A stretch of DNA of 55,320 nucleotides from Hyphomicrobium sp. (GCA_025458125.1 JALOTA010000006.1:1-55320); one strand, 5' to 3'. Shown: positions 17,622 to 26,281, counted from the stretch's first letter. Program-made: numbers and translations. The notes: a model not told the origin generated them from the sequence alone.

Positions 17622-18169
17622 GTGCTTCCCCGGCGGAACGCCTCGCCCATGGCCTTCAACGCCCGATGCAATGTGACGCGCACCGCACCTTCCGTCATGC
17701 CCAGAGCCTCGGCGACCTCACGGGCGCTGCGTCCGTCGATCGCCATTTCCTGGACCACGCGTCGGTGCCGGTCGGGCAAGGTTCCGAGCAGTCGATTTCG
17801 ATCGATGGTGAGATCGGTGTCGGCGGCCGGTTCTGCAGGAAGGATATCGGCCAGTTCGTCGATGGCGACGTGGCCATGACTGCCCCTGCGGCGCAGAAAG
17901 TCGATCAGCTTGTAGTTCGCAATGGCGTAGACCCAGGGCTCCACAGGCTGGCTCTCGTCCCACGTGCCGCGTTTGACGTGCATGGCGATCAGCGTTTCCT
18001 GCACGATATCCTCACACTCGTCCGGGCTTCGGCCGGCGCGCACGAGTCCCTTGCGGACCAGCCCGCGCAGACGCGGTGTCAGCGCGATAAGGAACTGCCG
18101 GTAGGCTGCTCCGTCACCGCGGTTGGCACGCCGGAACAGCGACGACAGATCTTCCGACACGTCCGGCAC
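17618..18169 (-). CDS. sigF: ECF sigma factor, sigma-F type
   Basis: 183-aa ECF sigma factor (ECF16-like, paired with NrsF). Region 2 reads ECEDIVQETLIAMHVKRGTW...VEPWVYAIANYKLIDFLRRR, region 4 LPDRHRRVVQEMAIDGRSAREVAEALGMTEGAVRVTLHRALKAM. The GTG at 18169 is preferred because AGAGG lies about 6 nt upstream and because the upstream GTG at 18199 would overlap the promoter at 18190-18215. In Caulobacter sigma-F turns on a chromate/cadmium-type response including DUF2282-DUF692 genes; the same promoter motif precedes bufA here. Confidence 0.9.
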   Translation of the reverse strand: MPDVSEDLSSLFRRANRGDGAAYRQFLIALTPRLRGLVRKGLVRAGRSPDECEDIVQETLIAMHVKRGTWDESQPVEPWVYAIANYKLIDFLRRRGSHGHVAIDELADILPAEPAADTDLTIDRNRLLGTLPDRHRRVVQEMAIDGRSAREVAEALGMTEGAVRVTLHRALKAMGEAFRRGST

Positions 18170-18189
18170 GCAATCCTCTTGAGATGATA

Positions 18190-18215
18190 TTCGCGGCACA
18201 GGTGCGGAACATTAC
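18190..18215 (-). promoter_or_regulatory. Sigma-F-type autoregulatory promoter
   Basis: Minus-strand GTAATG (18215-18210), a 16-nt spacer, then CGAA (18193-18190), just before the sigF start at 18169. It matches the bufA promoter in elements and spacing. Confidence 0.7.
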
Positions 18216-18509
18216 ACGTAATCTGGGCCGCCGCCTGCCGACGGTGCGCAAATTCAGATCGGGAGTGCCCATGCTGCGTCGCAGCATCGGGATTGGTATG
18301 ATGTCCGGGTTCTGAGGTGCCTCGTTCTATTGATGACCGGGATGCCAGATAGAGGGTTTGCCCTACATCTCTGGGCTCTGGCCATCGTCGGAAGTCCGGA
18401 CTCACCTCGTTTCCGATCGAAACCCGGAACGTGGCGGCCGGGATGCTTGATTTTCGCGATCCGACCGTGGACAGATGCCGCCAGTCGCCCCGTCGAGGTC
18501 CGCGTATAA

Positions 18510-19568
18510 ATGCCTTCCGCAGTTCAGCCGAAGACGGCGTTGGTCAGAACCTGGTTTTTGCAATTCCTGCTCAGCCTCTGGACCGCCGCCGGCTTTCTGG
18601 CGGTGGCCGGCCCTTGCTTCGGCCAGCCGGGTTCCGGCGCTGTGCCGTCCGATGAGCGGGAGGTGATCATCGGGGCGTACGTCCACGATATCCAGGAGAT
18701 TGATTTCCGGACGCAGAGCTATGCCGTCGATCTCTACGTCTGGTTCCGCTGGCGAAATCCCGAAATCAATCCGTCGAAGACCCTGGAATTCATGAACCGC
18801 TTCGCGCCGAACGCGCACGTGCGAAACCAAATGTATGAACCTCCCAAGGTTCTCCCTGATGGTACGCTTTATGCGGTGGTGAGAAACCAAGGCCGGTTTT
18901 CGACGCGACTGGCGGTCGGCGATTACCCGTTCGACAAGCAGGAGCTACGTGTCGAACTGGAAGATTCGGAGTCGGGCTCTGCTCTTCTCAAATATGTGCT
19001 GGATCACAATGCGCTCACGCTTTCTCCGGATATCTATCTGCCCGGCTTTAGAATAGGCAAACCCCGAATGGAGGTGAGCGAACACGTTTATCCGACCAAT
19101 TTCGGCAATCCCACGGTCGGTGAGAAGGAGGCGTACTCGCGAGCCGTCGTCATCGTGCCGATCGAGCGGCCTTTGACGGCGCTGGCCGTCAAGACCTTTC
19201 TGCCCATCCTGCTGATCATGACCTGCGCTGGGCTCATCTTGTGGATCCGGCCGGCTTATCTCGATGCACGCGTAGGTCTCAGCGTGACGGCTCTACTGAC
19301 GCTGCTGCTGACTCTCGTGGCGCTGCAACTTGCCAGTGGCCGCTTTCAGCCCGATGTCGACTACTTGACGATGATCGACAAGATCTACCTCGCGTCGTTC
19401 GCCTTCATCATTCTTGTACTGTTGCGCGCCGTGCGGGCCTCTTGGCGTGGAGACGGCGATGGCCGAGAAAGGGCCGTCGCGCGGATGGACCGGATGTGGT
19501 TCGCGGCCGTCGTCCTCCTCTACGCGTCTACGCTCGCGATCATCGCTTTTCTCTCGATCGGTTCGTGA
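18510..19568 (+). CDS. Prokaryotic pentameric ligand-gated ion channel homologue
   Basis: 352-aa protein with the Cys-loop receptor layout. A signal peptide (FLQFLLSLWTAAGFLAVAGP) precedes an extracellular beta-sandwich (VIIGAYVHDIQEIDFRTQSY, AVDLYVWFRWRNPEINP, VGDYPFDKQELRVELED), then four membrane helices: LAVKTFLPILLIMTCAGLIL, GLSVTALLTLLLTLVALQLA, IYLASFAFIILVLLRAV and WFAAVVLLYASTLAIIAFLS. As in GLIC/ELIC there is no disulphide Cys-loop pair. Ligand unknown; proton or small amine gating is known in relatives. It is divergent from sigF across 340 bp. Confidence 0.85.
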   Translation: MPSAVQPKTALVRTWFLQFLLSLWTAAGFLAVAGPCFGQPGSGAVPSDEREVIIGAYVHDIQEIDFRTQSYAVDLYVWFRWRNPEINPSKTLEFMNRFAPNAHVRNQMYEPPKVLPDGTLYAVVRNQGRFSTRLAVGDYPFDKQELRVELEDSESGSALLKYVLDHNALTLSPDIYLPGFRIGKPRMEVSEHVYPTNFGNPTVGEKEAYSRAVVIVPIERPLTALAVKTFLPILLIMTCAGLILWIRPAYLDARVGLSVTALLTLLLTLVALQLASGRFQPDVDYLTMIDKIYLASFAFIILVLLRAVRASWRGDGDGRERAVARMDRMWFAAVVLLYASTLAIIAFLSIGS

Positions 19569-19702
19569 TCTGGCATTGGCGGGAGCGCGTGGTGTGGCCA
19601 ATGATCAGGACTAAATGAATTGTTATTGCTATCGACACAGAACGGCCATTTATTGATCCTGACAATGGCACGGATGTTTTTGCGAAGCCTGGAGATAGGT
19701 CG

Positions 19703-19755
19703 GCATCGTGTCGAATGGGGGCGATGGTAAGCAGCATCTCGAATGGGGGAGATCA
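19703..19755. repeat. Imperfect short direct repeat before the transpeptidase
   Basis: TCGAATGGGGG followed by one variable base and GAT occurs at 19711-19725 and again at 19739-19753, both preceded by GCATC. It sits just upstream of the likely start. No function assigned. Confidence 0.5.
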
Positions 19756-19774
19756 TGGACTTGGTTTTGCAGAA

Positions 19775-20383
19775 ATGACGTATTCGATTTCGCGGCGGGG
19801 ACTGATCGCCGGCGCCCTTGCCTGCGTTGCCGCACCGGCACCGGTTCTGTCGGCGCGCTCGGAGTGGTTCATCGGGGTTATCCCGGACCGGCCCTTCGAT
19901 ATCAAAATAGTCGACAAGAAAAAGATCCCACCGCGTTTTCACCGTCAATACGTTCCGTATTCGGGTCCGGAACCGATTGGGACCATTCTCATCAATAAAA
20001 GCGAGCGGATGCTCTACTACATCGAGAGTCCGGGCCGCGCGCTAAGGTTTGGTGTGGCGGTTGGGCGTGATGGACGGCGGTGGAGCGGCGAAGCGATTAT
20101 CCAGCGGCGCGCTGTGTGGCCGGGATGGACACCGACGGCGAATATGCGGCGGCGTGATCCCTCATTGCCTACACATGTCCCGGGAGGACCAAGGAATCCG
20201 CTTGGGGCGCGCGCCTTGTATCTCTACAGGGACGGGAGGGACACGCTTTATCGCATTCACGGTACGAATGAACCCTGGAGCATTGGTAAACTCGCCTCAT
20301 CGGGTTGCATTCGAATGCTGAACGAGCACGTATTCGAATTGTTCGGGACCGTCCGCGACGGCGCCCGCGTCGTCGTCATCTGA
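19775..20383 (+). CDS. L,D-transpeptidase (YkuD family)
   Basis: 202-aa exported enzyme that makes 3-3 cross-links or attaches proteins in peptidoglycan. Signal MTYSISRRGLIAGALACVAA (Tat-like). The YkuD domain shows GTILINKSERMLYYIESPG, NPLGARALYL, and the catalytic motif HGTNEPWSIGKLASSGCIRM, with His and Cys (SSGC) of the active site. ATG 19775 is favoured; the frame is open from 19715 over a short imperfect repeat. Followed after 9 nt by the META-domain gene. Confidence 0.9.
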   Translation: MTYSISRRGLIAGALACVAAPAPVLSARSEWFIGVIPDRPFDIKIVDKKKIPPRFHRQYVPYSGPEPIGTILINKSERMLYYIESPGRALRFGVAVGRDGRRWSGEAIIQRRAVWPGWTPTANMRRRDPSLPTHVPGGPRNPLGARALYLYRDGRDTLYRIHGTNEPWSIGKLASSGCIRMLNEHVFELFGTVRDGARVVVI

Positions 20384-20392
20384 GGGCCAGAC

Positions 20393-21136
20393 ATGATCAT
20401 CCGCCGCATTCGCCGTTTCAGTTCTGGCGCTTTCTCATTTCCGTGGGGCGCGCGGCTCGCAATCCTTTCCGTGGCCAGCATATGCGCAATCCAGGTTTGG
20501 GCCGCGTCGCCGGAGCGGTGGCGCGCCATCGGTCATGAGCCGTCCTGGTCGCTTACGCGCGCCGACGGGCAGATGACTCTTGAAACCGATTTCGGTGCCA
20601 AGCGGACAAGTTTCCCCACCCCGACGGTGACCCGTGTGGATGACAGAACGGTGCTTTACACGGGGACTGTCGATGGAGCGTCTTTGCGGCTTACGGTCAA
20701 AAGCGAGATCTGCGCGGATACCATGACCGGCATGCCCCGGCCGGAGCAGGTGTCGCTGACATTCGGGGATCGCAAGTTCGAGGGGTGTGGCGGAGAGCCT
20801 GCCAGCCTCTTGAAGGGAAGCGACTGGGTGGTCACGGAGCTTGCCGGTCGTGCGGCTTTGCCCGAACCGCTCATGACCGTGACGTTTTCAGATGACGGCC
20901 GGGTCAGCGGCAGCGCGTCCTGTAATCGCTTCGGCGCCGACTGGCAGTTGTCGGGGGAAGGTTTGACCATTGGAAAGGGCATGTCATCGATGATGGCCTG
21001 CGAAGAACCGGTCATGCAGCAGGAACAATCGTTTCTGGCAGCCATGCAGAGCGTTGCCCGCTTCTCGCGTCCGAGCGATCGCGTTCTGGTGCTGCATACC
21101 AACGATGATCGCACGATCGTTCTGAAGAAGCCCTAG
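20393..21136 (+). CDS. META-domain (HslJ-like) secreted protein
   Basis: 247-aa exported protein. A signal region (ARLAILSVASICAIQVWA) is followed by a COG3650-like domain (WRAIGHEPSWSLTRADGQMTL) and a META/HslJ domain (LKGSDWVVTELAG, VTFSDDGRVSGSASCNRFGA, GKGMSSMMACEEPVMQQEQS). META proteins are associated with heat-shock or envelope stress; the mechanism is unclear. It starts 9 nt after the transpeptidase stop, with GAGGG before the ATG, so the two form an operon. Confidence 0.85.
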   Translation: MIIRRIRRFSSGAFSFPWGARLAILSVASICAIQVWAASPERWRAIGHEPSWSLTRADGQMTLETDFGAKRTSFPTPTVTRVDDRTVLYTGTVDGASLRLTVKSEICADTMTGMPRPEQVSLTFGDRKFEGCGGEPASLLKGSDWVVTELAGRAALPEPLMTVTFSDDGRVSGSASCNRFGADWQLSGEGLTIGKGMSSMMACEEPVMQQEQSFLAAMQSVARFSRPSDRVLVLHTNDDRTIVLKKP

Positions 21137-21254
21137 CCGCAGGCGGGATCCTGGATGCCGTGACAGGTTCCAGTGTGCTGTGGGTGGCAGGGCCGTTTGG
21201 CTGTACGGATTTCGGGGCTGATCCCCTGCCGTCTCGATGTGGCGAGCCCGGTGT

Positions 21255-21289
21255 AAAAAGCGGCGGTCTCCCTTCTGAGAAACCGCCGC
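21255..21289 (-). terminator. Intrinsic terminator
   Basis: Minus-strand stem GCGGCGGTTTCTC / gagaccgccgc (21289-21260) followed by five Ts (21259-21255). It lies about 40 nt past the restored stop of the small His/Cys-rich gene. Confidence 0.8.
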
Positions 21290-21328
21290 CCGTCGATGAT
21301 CTACAGATACGGCGCGCGAGCTGCGCTC

Positions 21329-21575
21329 TCAGCACCAGTGGCAGATTCGGCGGCAATGGCGATGGCCACGGTGCCACCAGCACCGGCGATGGCAATGACG
21401 GTAGATTCTGCAATGCACGGTAGATTCTGCAATGCACCGGCGTCGCCAGAGATCCCGCGCTTTGGTTTGCGATCGCTGACGGACCGACAGGGGCCGCTTC
21501 GGCGCTTCCGGCGAAGGACATCGCGATACCGGCTGCGATCACGAGGGCGGCGACAGACCAACAGGCTCTACGCAT
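21329..21575 (-). pseudogene. Small secreted His/Cys/Arg-rich protein broken by a 19-bp duplication
   Basis: ATG 21575 (GGGAGG 6 nt upstream) opens a signal peptide MRRACWSVAALVIAAGIAMS...AEA, then reaches ATPVHCRIYR. An exact 19-bp tandem duplication (21399-21436) then shifts the frame and the ORF runs on into META-gene antisense. Removing one copy gives a 75-aa protein with an unusual tail, HCHRRCWWHRGHRHCRRICH, then W-C, stopping at TGA 21331-21329; the deletion length fits exactly (228 nt). Related His/Cys-rich exported peptides occur in Hyphomicrobiales; metal binding is a guess from composition. A terminator follows. Confidence 0.7.
21399..21436. repeat. Exact 19-bp tandem duplication
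   Basis: Units 21399-21417 and 21418-21436 are identical and adjacent. Being 19 nt, it shifts the frame of the small secreted gene. Confidence 0.95.
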
Positions 21576-22071
21576 GAAAGACCTCCCAGTTGAACACGTC
21601 TGTTTGAGCGTGTTTGAGAGATGCTATCGCGGCAAGGTCGTTTGTACCAGACGGTAACGTGCGATCAGTGGCTGAGATGTTCGCGAAGAGTGGCGGGTGG
21701 ATAGTCAGAACTTGATGCTATCTGCTGTGGCCTGCGTGGACATCGGGTGATGACGCACGCGTCGCGCGATGTGCGGTTCCGACTGTGAGCGTCTGCAGTA
21801 TGGCATCGCGAGCCTCGTTGTTGAGGTCTTGCGGTCTTGCTGCTGAGGCTTGATTGGCTTGAAATAGTGGCGGCCGTTTCCGGGATCTGGCTGCCTTATC
21901 TGAAAAACTGAAGCAAATTCGGTGCGCATTGCGGTCGCGCCGCGAAGACGGTCTTACGGTTGATCCGACGTTTAGAGCGCTTTCAGGTCAACATCTGCCT
22001 AGAACACAAAGGGGGTGCAGGACATCTGCGGAACTGGAGGGGCGAGCCCCTTGTTTGGATTGGATATTTTG
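21576..22071. other. Non-coding gap
   Basis: About 500 bp holding the promoter and ribosome site of the small minus-strand gene. No other supported gene. Confidence 0.5.
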
Positions 22072-22389
22072 ATGCGCAGCTTCGGCAAACGGCCCAATTC
22101 GGCGGGCGTCGGGCTGATTTTGCAGCCGGACCGGCCCGCGATGCAGTGCCGGGTTATTGAGCGCACGCTCCGCATCGTGCGCATCTCGACGGCCGATCCG
22201 TGGAGTGTCGGCGAACAATTCACGCTGGTTCTTGGGAATGGCAACGAGACAGTGCTTTGCCGGACTTTGTCGATTGAGGACGAGTATGTGATGGCGCGCT
22301 ACTCCGCTCACGAGGACGGCACCGATATCAGCGTGACCGGCTCCGGCTCGACGCTCGGTGAGCTTGAGCGGTGGCGGGGATCGACGTAG
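22072..22389 (+). CDS. Small PilZ-like protein, function unknown
   Basis: 105-aa soluble protein (MRSFGKRPNSAGVGLILQP, MQCRVIERTLRIVRISTADP, VGEQFTLVLGNGNETVLCRT, YVMARY). The spacing of arginines followed by beta-strand-like segments resembles alphaproteobacterial PilZ-like proteins, but the RxxxR and D/NxSxxG motifs are not clear. Start 22072 is tentative; a GTG at 22015 is possible. Confidence 0.5.
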   Translation: MRSFGKRPNSAGVGLILQPDRPAMQCRVIERTLRIVRISTADPWSVGEQFTLVLGNGNETVLCRTLSIEDEYVMARYSAHEDGTDISVTGSGSTLGELERWRGST

Positions 22390-22513
22390 ACGCGGTCGAA
22401 GGTGGTGGGCGCTGCGACCGCCGCCCGGCTCATCAAGCGGCCGGCGGTAGGCGCGGCATGCGGCAGCCGACCGGGCCGGCGCCGGCGATACTCGCTCCGG
22501 ACGTTCTTTCAGC

Positions 22514-22816
22514 TCAATCGTTCGAGCCGGGATTGGGGAAGTAGTTGGTGCAAATTGTTCTCAGCCGGTTGTCCTGACCGATGCTGCGGCAGATATCGCT
22601 CTTGAGGCTGGCGCTTTGGCGAACGTTTTCGTCGGTGACATTCATGCCTCGCTCGCGCGCGACCTGGCCGAGAAACTGGTCGGTGCAATAGGGCGTCGAT
22701 ATTCGCTGGCCATTAACAATCTGAAATTGGCGATCGCACTCGATCGCCCCTGCGGCGGCTGGGTAGGTGAGAGCCATGATCAGTAACGCCGGAGCGGTCA
22801 AGTTGAACGACGGCAT
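22514..22816 (-). CDS. Small conserved secreted protein
   Basis: 100-aa exported protein: signal peptide MPSFNLTAPALLIMALTYPAAAGA, then IECDRQFQIVNGQRISTPYC, TDQFLGQVARERGMNVTDEN, LKSDICRSIGQDNRLRTICTNY. Four cysteines suggest disulphides. It resembles small conserved Hyphomicrobiales hypotheticals. ATG 22816 has GAGGAG upstream. Confidence 0.7.
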   Translation of the reverse strand: MPSFNLTAPALLIMALTYPAAAGAIECDRQFQIVNGQRISTPYCTDQFLGQVARERGMNVTDENVRQSASLKSDICRSIGQDNRLRTICTNYFPNPGSND

Positions 22817-23023
22817 GGCCTTCGACTCCTCGGTTGCGTCTGCTTCACCATTTGGTTTGACTTCGTTGGCGATCAAGGGCCGCTCTGATCGGAATAACCG
22901 ATGACACTCGCGTACTCTGTCAGCGGCAGCGTGATGACGCTTGAGAACAACATGCGCCGCTGGAGGCGTGGCGCCGGCGATGGCTCTGTGAAACCATACC
23001 GGGGCGGCTCTGTATGCGGTGGA

Positions 23024-24022
23024 TCAGACCCAGCGGCCGTGCAGCGATCCACCTGGAACAGCGTAGATCTTGATGCCGCTTTCCGTTAAGCCGCGCCATT
23101 GTTCCAATGGCAGGACGCTCAAGGCCGTGGAGAGGCCATCGGCCATCGTGGCGCGCTCGCAAACCACTGTGACGCTGGACCAGTAGCCCGCTGGTTCACC
23201 GGTCTCGGGATCGATGATGTTGGGACGGTGAGAGAGCCCTCCGGCGGCCCGGGCAAGATTGCTGGATGTCGAGACGGCACCGTGTGTCAGGTCGATCGTT
23301 TCGATGGTGCTCCCAGGAGAATGAGGGTTCTCTATCCCGATGCGCCAGGAATCCCCGTTCCACTTCGCGCCAAGGGCTTTGTGTTCTCCCATATCGACGA
23401 GTACCGATGTGAAGCCACGCTGGCGCAGGAGATCACTGACTTTGTCGGTGATGTAGCCTTGTGCGATACCGTTGAGTGTGACGGCCATGCCCGGCTTCGA
23501 CAGTTTTATGCTTCCCTCGTCGATGAGGACCTCACGCCAGCCGACGAGCGAGCGGGCCGCGACGATATCTGAGGCGGGATCGCTCGACGTTTTGATGTTA
23601 CCGGAAGCGGCATCGCTCATGGCACGGGCCTGCCAGAGCGGTTGAATGGTTGGATCGAAGGCTCCTCTGGTACGTTCCGCCAGGCTCAATGCTTCGGAGA
23701 GCAGGACAAGAAGATCGGGAGGCGCATTATCGAGTCGGCCGGTCGCATTGAGGCGGACGAGCGCACTGTCCGGACGATGCAGGCTGAAGACCGCTTCCAG
23801 GCGCGCGACCTCGGCGAGGCAAGCTGCGATGGCGTCCTTCGCCGACCGTTCGTCGGGGTGTTGGAGAACCAGCTGCGCGGGCGCGCCCAGGGCAATTCCG
23901 GTCCACGACAGAACCGGTGGGGCGGCAGCCCCAACTGCGCGTGGCAGACACGCCTCGCCTGCAACGGTGGCCGCGATCGCGATGAAGCGCCTGCGGCTGA
24001 TCTGGTGATTGGCCAGGGTCAT
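23024..24022 (-). CDS. nosX: FAD:protein FMN transferase for nitrous oxide reduction
   Basis: 332-aa ApbE-family flavin transferase, exported by a Tat-like signal (ISRRRFIAIAATVAG). Family blocks: LARLEAVFSLHRPDSALVRLN-type N-terminus, FDPTIQPLW, TLNGIAQGYITDKVSDLLRQ, VLVDMGEHKALG, IENPHSPG, and GAVSTSSN. NosX attaches FMN to a threonine of NosR, keeping NosZ reducible. Last gene of the cluster; its ATG overlaps the nosL stop by 4 nt. Confidence 0.93.
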   Translation of the reverse strand: MTLANHQISRRRFIAIAATVAGEACLPRAVGAAAPPVLSWTGIALGAPAQLVLQHPDERSAKDAIAACLAEVARLEAVFSLHRPDSALVRLNATGRLDNAPPDLLVLLSEALSLAERTRGAFDPTIQPLWQARAMSDAASGNIKTSSDPASDIVAARSLVGWREVLIDEGSIKLSKPGMAVTLNGIAQGYITDKVSDLLRQRGFTSVLVDMGEHKALGAKWNGDSWRIGIENPHSPGSTIETIDLTHGAVSTSSNLARAAGGLSHRPNIIDPETGEPAGYWSSVTVVCERATMADGLSTALSVLPLEQWRGLTESGIKIYAVPGGSLHGRWV

Positions 24023-24534
24023 GTTTCACCTTTGTTGTCCGGCGCTTCGCTGGATGCGAGGTTGCTTTTTGCCTCGGCATAGCCGACGATGCGGCCGCCC
24101 TTTTCCGCCGCGAAGGCTTCCGCCTCGCCGCGCTCCTTGAATGGCACGGCTTCGGCTCCACCCATTCCGGTCGTCATTGGACTGTCGATGACATACCAGG
24201 CGTCTTGTGCGGCGACCCACGCGCCCGGCTCGGGTTTGTCCCAGGTGCCCCTTCCCATGTCGTTGACCCAGAAGCCCGCCATCTCGTTTTCACTGACGAC
24301 CTCCGTTTCCGCGTAGGTGAGAGCATCCCGGACTGACGAGAACCAGAGAGGTTCCGTCCAACCTTTCGGAAGAATTTGGCCTTTGGGACCTTTGTGCTCG
24401 CTGAGGCCCATCCGGCAGAAAAAGCCGACGGAGGTCTTGTCGGGCTCGCGCGGCGCCGCAGAATTCACAGTCTCCTGCCCGCAGGCGGCAAGAACGCACA
24501 TCGCGCAAATGCAGAGAAGCCTAACCACGTTCAT
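24019..24534 (-). CDS. nosL: Copper-chaperone lipoprotein for nitrous oxide reductase
   Basis: 171-aa lipoprotein with lipobox LAAC (CAMCVLAACGQE). The NosL core shows VGFFCRMGLSEHKGPKGQIL, WFSSVRDALTY, MAGFWVNDMGRGTWDKPEPG, AWYVIDSPMTTGMGGAEAVP. NosL binds Cu(I) and delivers it to NosZ with NosDFY. Start ATG 24534; the frame stays open far upstream on non-homologous sequence inside nosY, so that extension is ignored. Overlaps nosX and starts 4 nt inside nosY's end. Confidence 0.92.
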   Translation of the reverse strand: MNVVRLLCICAMCVLAACGQETVNSAAPREPDKTSVGFFCRMGLSEHKGPKGQILPKGWTEPLWFSSVRDALTYAETEVVSENEMAGFWVNDMGRGTWDKPEPGAWVAAQDAWYVIDSPMTTGMGGAEAVPFKERGEAEAFAAEKGGRIVGYAEAKSNLASSEAPDNKGET

Positions 24535-25355
24535 GCTTCCCTCCTTCGAAACAAGAGCAACGCCGTGCCCAAGGGCAGGATGATCCAGGCCAGAAGAGTG
24601 GCGGCAAGCGCGGCCGGGCTGAAACGGACGGAGGACGCCAGACCGCCCATGCCGGATACCTCCCGGACGTTCTCGAACGCCGTGAGATTGAACAGCCGAT
24701 AGGCGTCGGCTGGATTGAGAAGCAGGAGAGCCGGAAAGATATCGGCGCCAAGTCCGCCTTTGCTGGCAACCAGAAGGCTCATCAGCGCGAGATCGTAGAC
24801 GATGACGAAGATAAGCCAGATGCCGACGGCGACCCCCGCTGCGGTGCTGCGCTCGGTGACGATGACGCTCGTCAGGTACGCCAGCGACAGGAAGGCGAGG
24901 CCGAGCAGGACGGAACTGGCGAGAAGTCCGGCGAACGCCTGCCAGCTTGCCGTATCGGCATTTCCCGCGATCGCGGCTGCCAGACCCGCAGCGCCGTAGC
25001 CCGTCAAGGTAGCAACCGCGAGAATTGCGGCGTGTCCGAGAAACTTGCCAAGGAGTATCTGGGCGCGGCTGACCGGGTAGGTCAGCATCAGAAGCAGACA
25101 GCCACGCTCGCTTTCGCCGACGATGGCATCGTAGCCGATCAGCAGCGCGATGAGCGGGATGAGGAAGATCGTCAGGCTCGATATGCTGACGACGGTGACC
25201 GACAGCGGCTTGGCGTCGAGCAGCCCTGTCGGGGTCGATCCCAGGAAGGTGAGCGCGAAGGCAAGCGCGGCGAGCAGGAGTGTCGCGCCGGCAACCCACT
25301 TGTTGCGCAGGCCGTCACGGAACTCCTTCATGGCAAGAACGAGGATCGGCTTCAT
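24531..25355 (-). CDS. nosY: NosY ABC transporter permease
   Basis: 274-aa membrane protein with about six helices (NKWVAGATLLLAALAFALTF, SISSLTIFLIPLIALLIGYD, VAVGIWLIFVIVYDLALMSL). The cytosolic N-terminus MKPILVLAMKEFRDGLRNKW and YDAIVGESERGCLLLMLTYP are typical of NosY. With NosF and NosD it forms the NosFDY transporter for NosZ copper-site assembly. Confidence 0.93.
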   Translation of the reverse strand: MKPILVLAMKEFRDGLRNKWVAGATLLLAALAFALTFLGSTPTGLLDAKPLSVTVVSISSLTIFLIPLIALLIGYDAIVGESERGCLLLMLTYPVSRAQILLGKFLGHAAILAVATLTGYGAAGLAAAIAGNADTASWQAFAGLLASSVLLGLAFLSLAYLTSVIVTERSTAAGVAVGIWLIFVIVYDLALMSLLVASKGGLGADIFPALLLLNPADAYRLFNLTAFENVREVSGMGGLASSVRFSPAALAATLLAWIILPLGTALLLFRRREA

Positions 25356-26281
25356 GGCGCGTTGTCCTTCGCCCCGGCATCGATAGAACGGCCACTAAAA
25401 TGCACATAGAGATCATCGAGGGTGGGAAGCCGGACCTCGACGTCGGTGCACAGATCTGCAAAGCCCGTCAGGGTGCGCAACAGATCCATCTTACGCGGCA
25501 GGGCACACTCGACGTCGACATAGTCCGCAGCCGGAGCCACGGTCTTCACGAATGCCCCGTTCAGCTTCGCCGCCAGTGCAGCCGCATTTCCCCGCGCCCG
25601 CACCATGGCCGGAAGACCCGCCTGCTGGCGCAGCGTTTCGAGATCACCGAAGGCGACGAGCTGTCCTTCACGCATGATCGCGGCAATGTCCGTGCGGGCC
25701 TCCAGTTCGGTGAGGATGTGAGAGGAGAGAACGACTGTCGTTCCGGCGCTGGTGAGGCCGCGAATGATCTCGAAGAATTCCGTGCGCAGGACGGGGTCGA
25801 GGCCGGTCGTCGGTTCGTCCAGAAGCATGAGCCTGGGCTTGCCGAGCAGGGCCTGGGCCAGACCGAGCCTCTGACGCATGCCCTTCGAATATGTTCTGAC
25901 TTTCTGGCCGGCGGCTCTTGTCAGACCGACCCGAGCCAGCAGATCCTGAACTTCCCCGGTGCTCGCGCTCTTCAGCTCAGCAAAGAACCGGAGGGTATCG
26001 TATCCCGTCATCTGGTCGTGGAAGGCAACGTTTTCGGGCAGGAATCCGACTTTCGCCCGGAACGGGGCTGCCGCCACCGCCGGGTTTTCTCCGAGGACTT
26101 CGATGCGTCCGCGTGTCGGACGTATGAGGCCCAGGATCAGCTTCATGAGCGTCGTCTTGCCGGCGCCGTTGTGCCCGATCAGCGCAACGCACTTGCCTTC
26201 CGGAACGGTGAACGAGACCTCGTTCAGAACCGTGCTCGTTCCGTAATCCTTTCCCACACCGGTTGCCGTGACGGCCGCCAT
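25352..26281 (-). CDS. nosF: NosF ABC transporter ATPase
   Basis: 309-aa ABC ATPase. Walker A GHNGAGKTTLMK, signature YSKGMRQRLGLAQ, Walker B RLMLLDEPTTGLD, and the His switch VVLSSHIL are all present, followed by a C-terminal domain typical of NosF. Energises copper-site maturation with NosY and NosD. Overlaps nosY by 4 nt. Confidence 0.94.
   Translation of the reverse strand: MAAVTATGVGKDYGTSTVLNEVSFTVPEGKCVALIGHNGAGKTTLMKLILGLIRPTRGRIEVLGENPAVAAAPFRAKVGFLPENVAFHDQMTGYDTLRFFAELKSASTGEVQDLLARVGLTRAAGQKVRTYSKGMRQRLGLAQALLGKPRLMLLDEPTTGLDPVLRTEFFEIIRGLTSAGTTVVLSSHILTELEARTDIAAIMREGQLVAFGDLETLRQQAGLPAMVRARGNAAALAAKLNGAFVKTVAPAADYVDVECALPRKMDLLRTLTGFADLCTDVEVRLPTLDDLYVHFSGRSIDAGAKDNAP

Noticed and set aside
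24019-25299. A 426-codon minus-strand frame
   Set aside because: Only its last 171 residues match NosL; the rest is a shadow of nosY in another frame.
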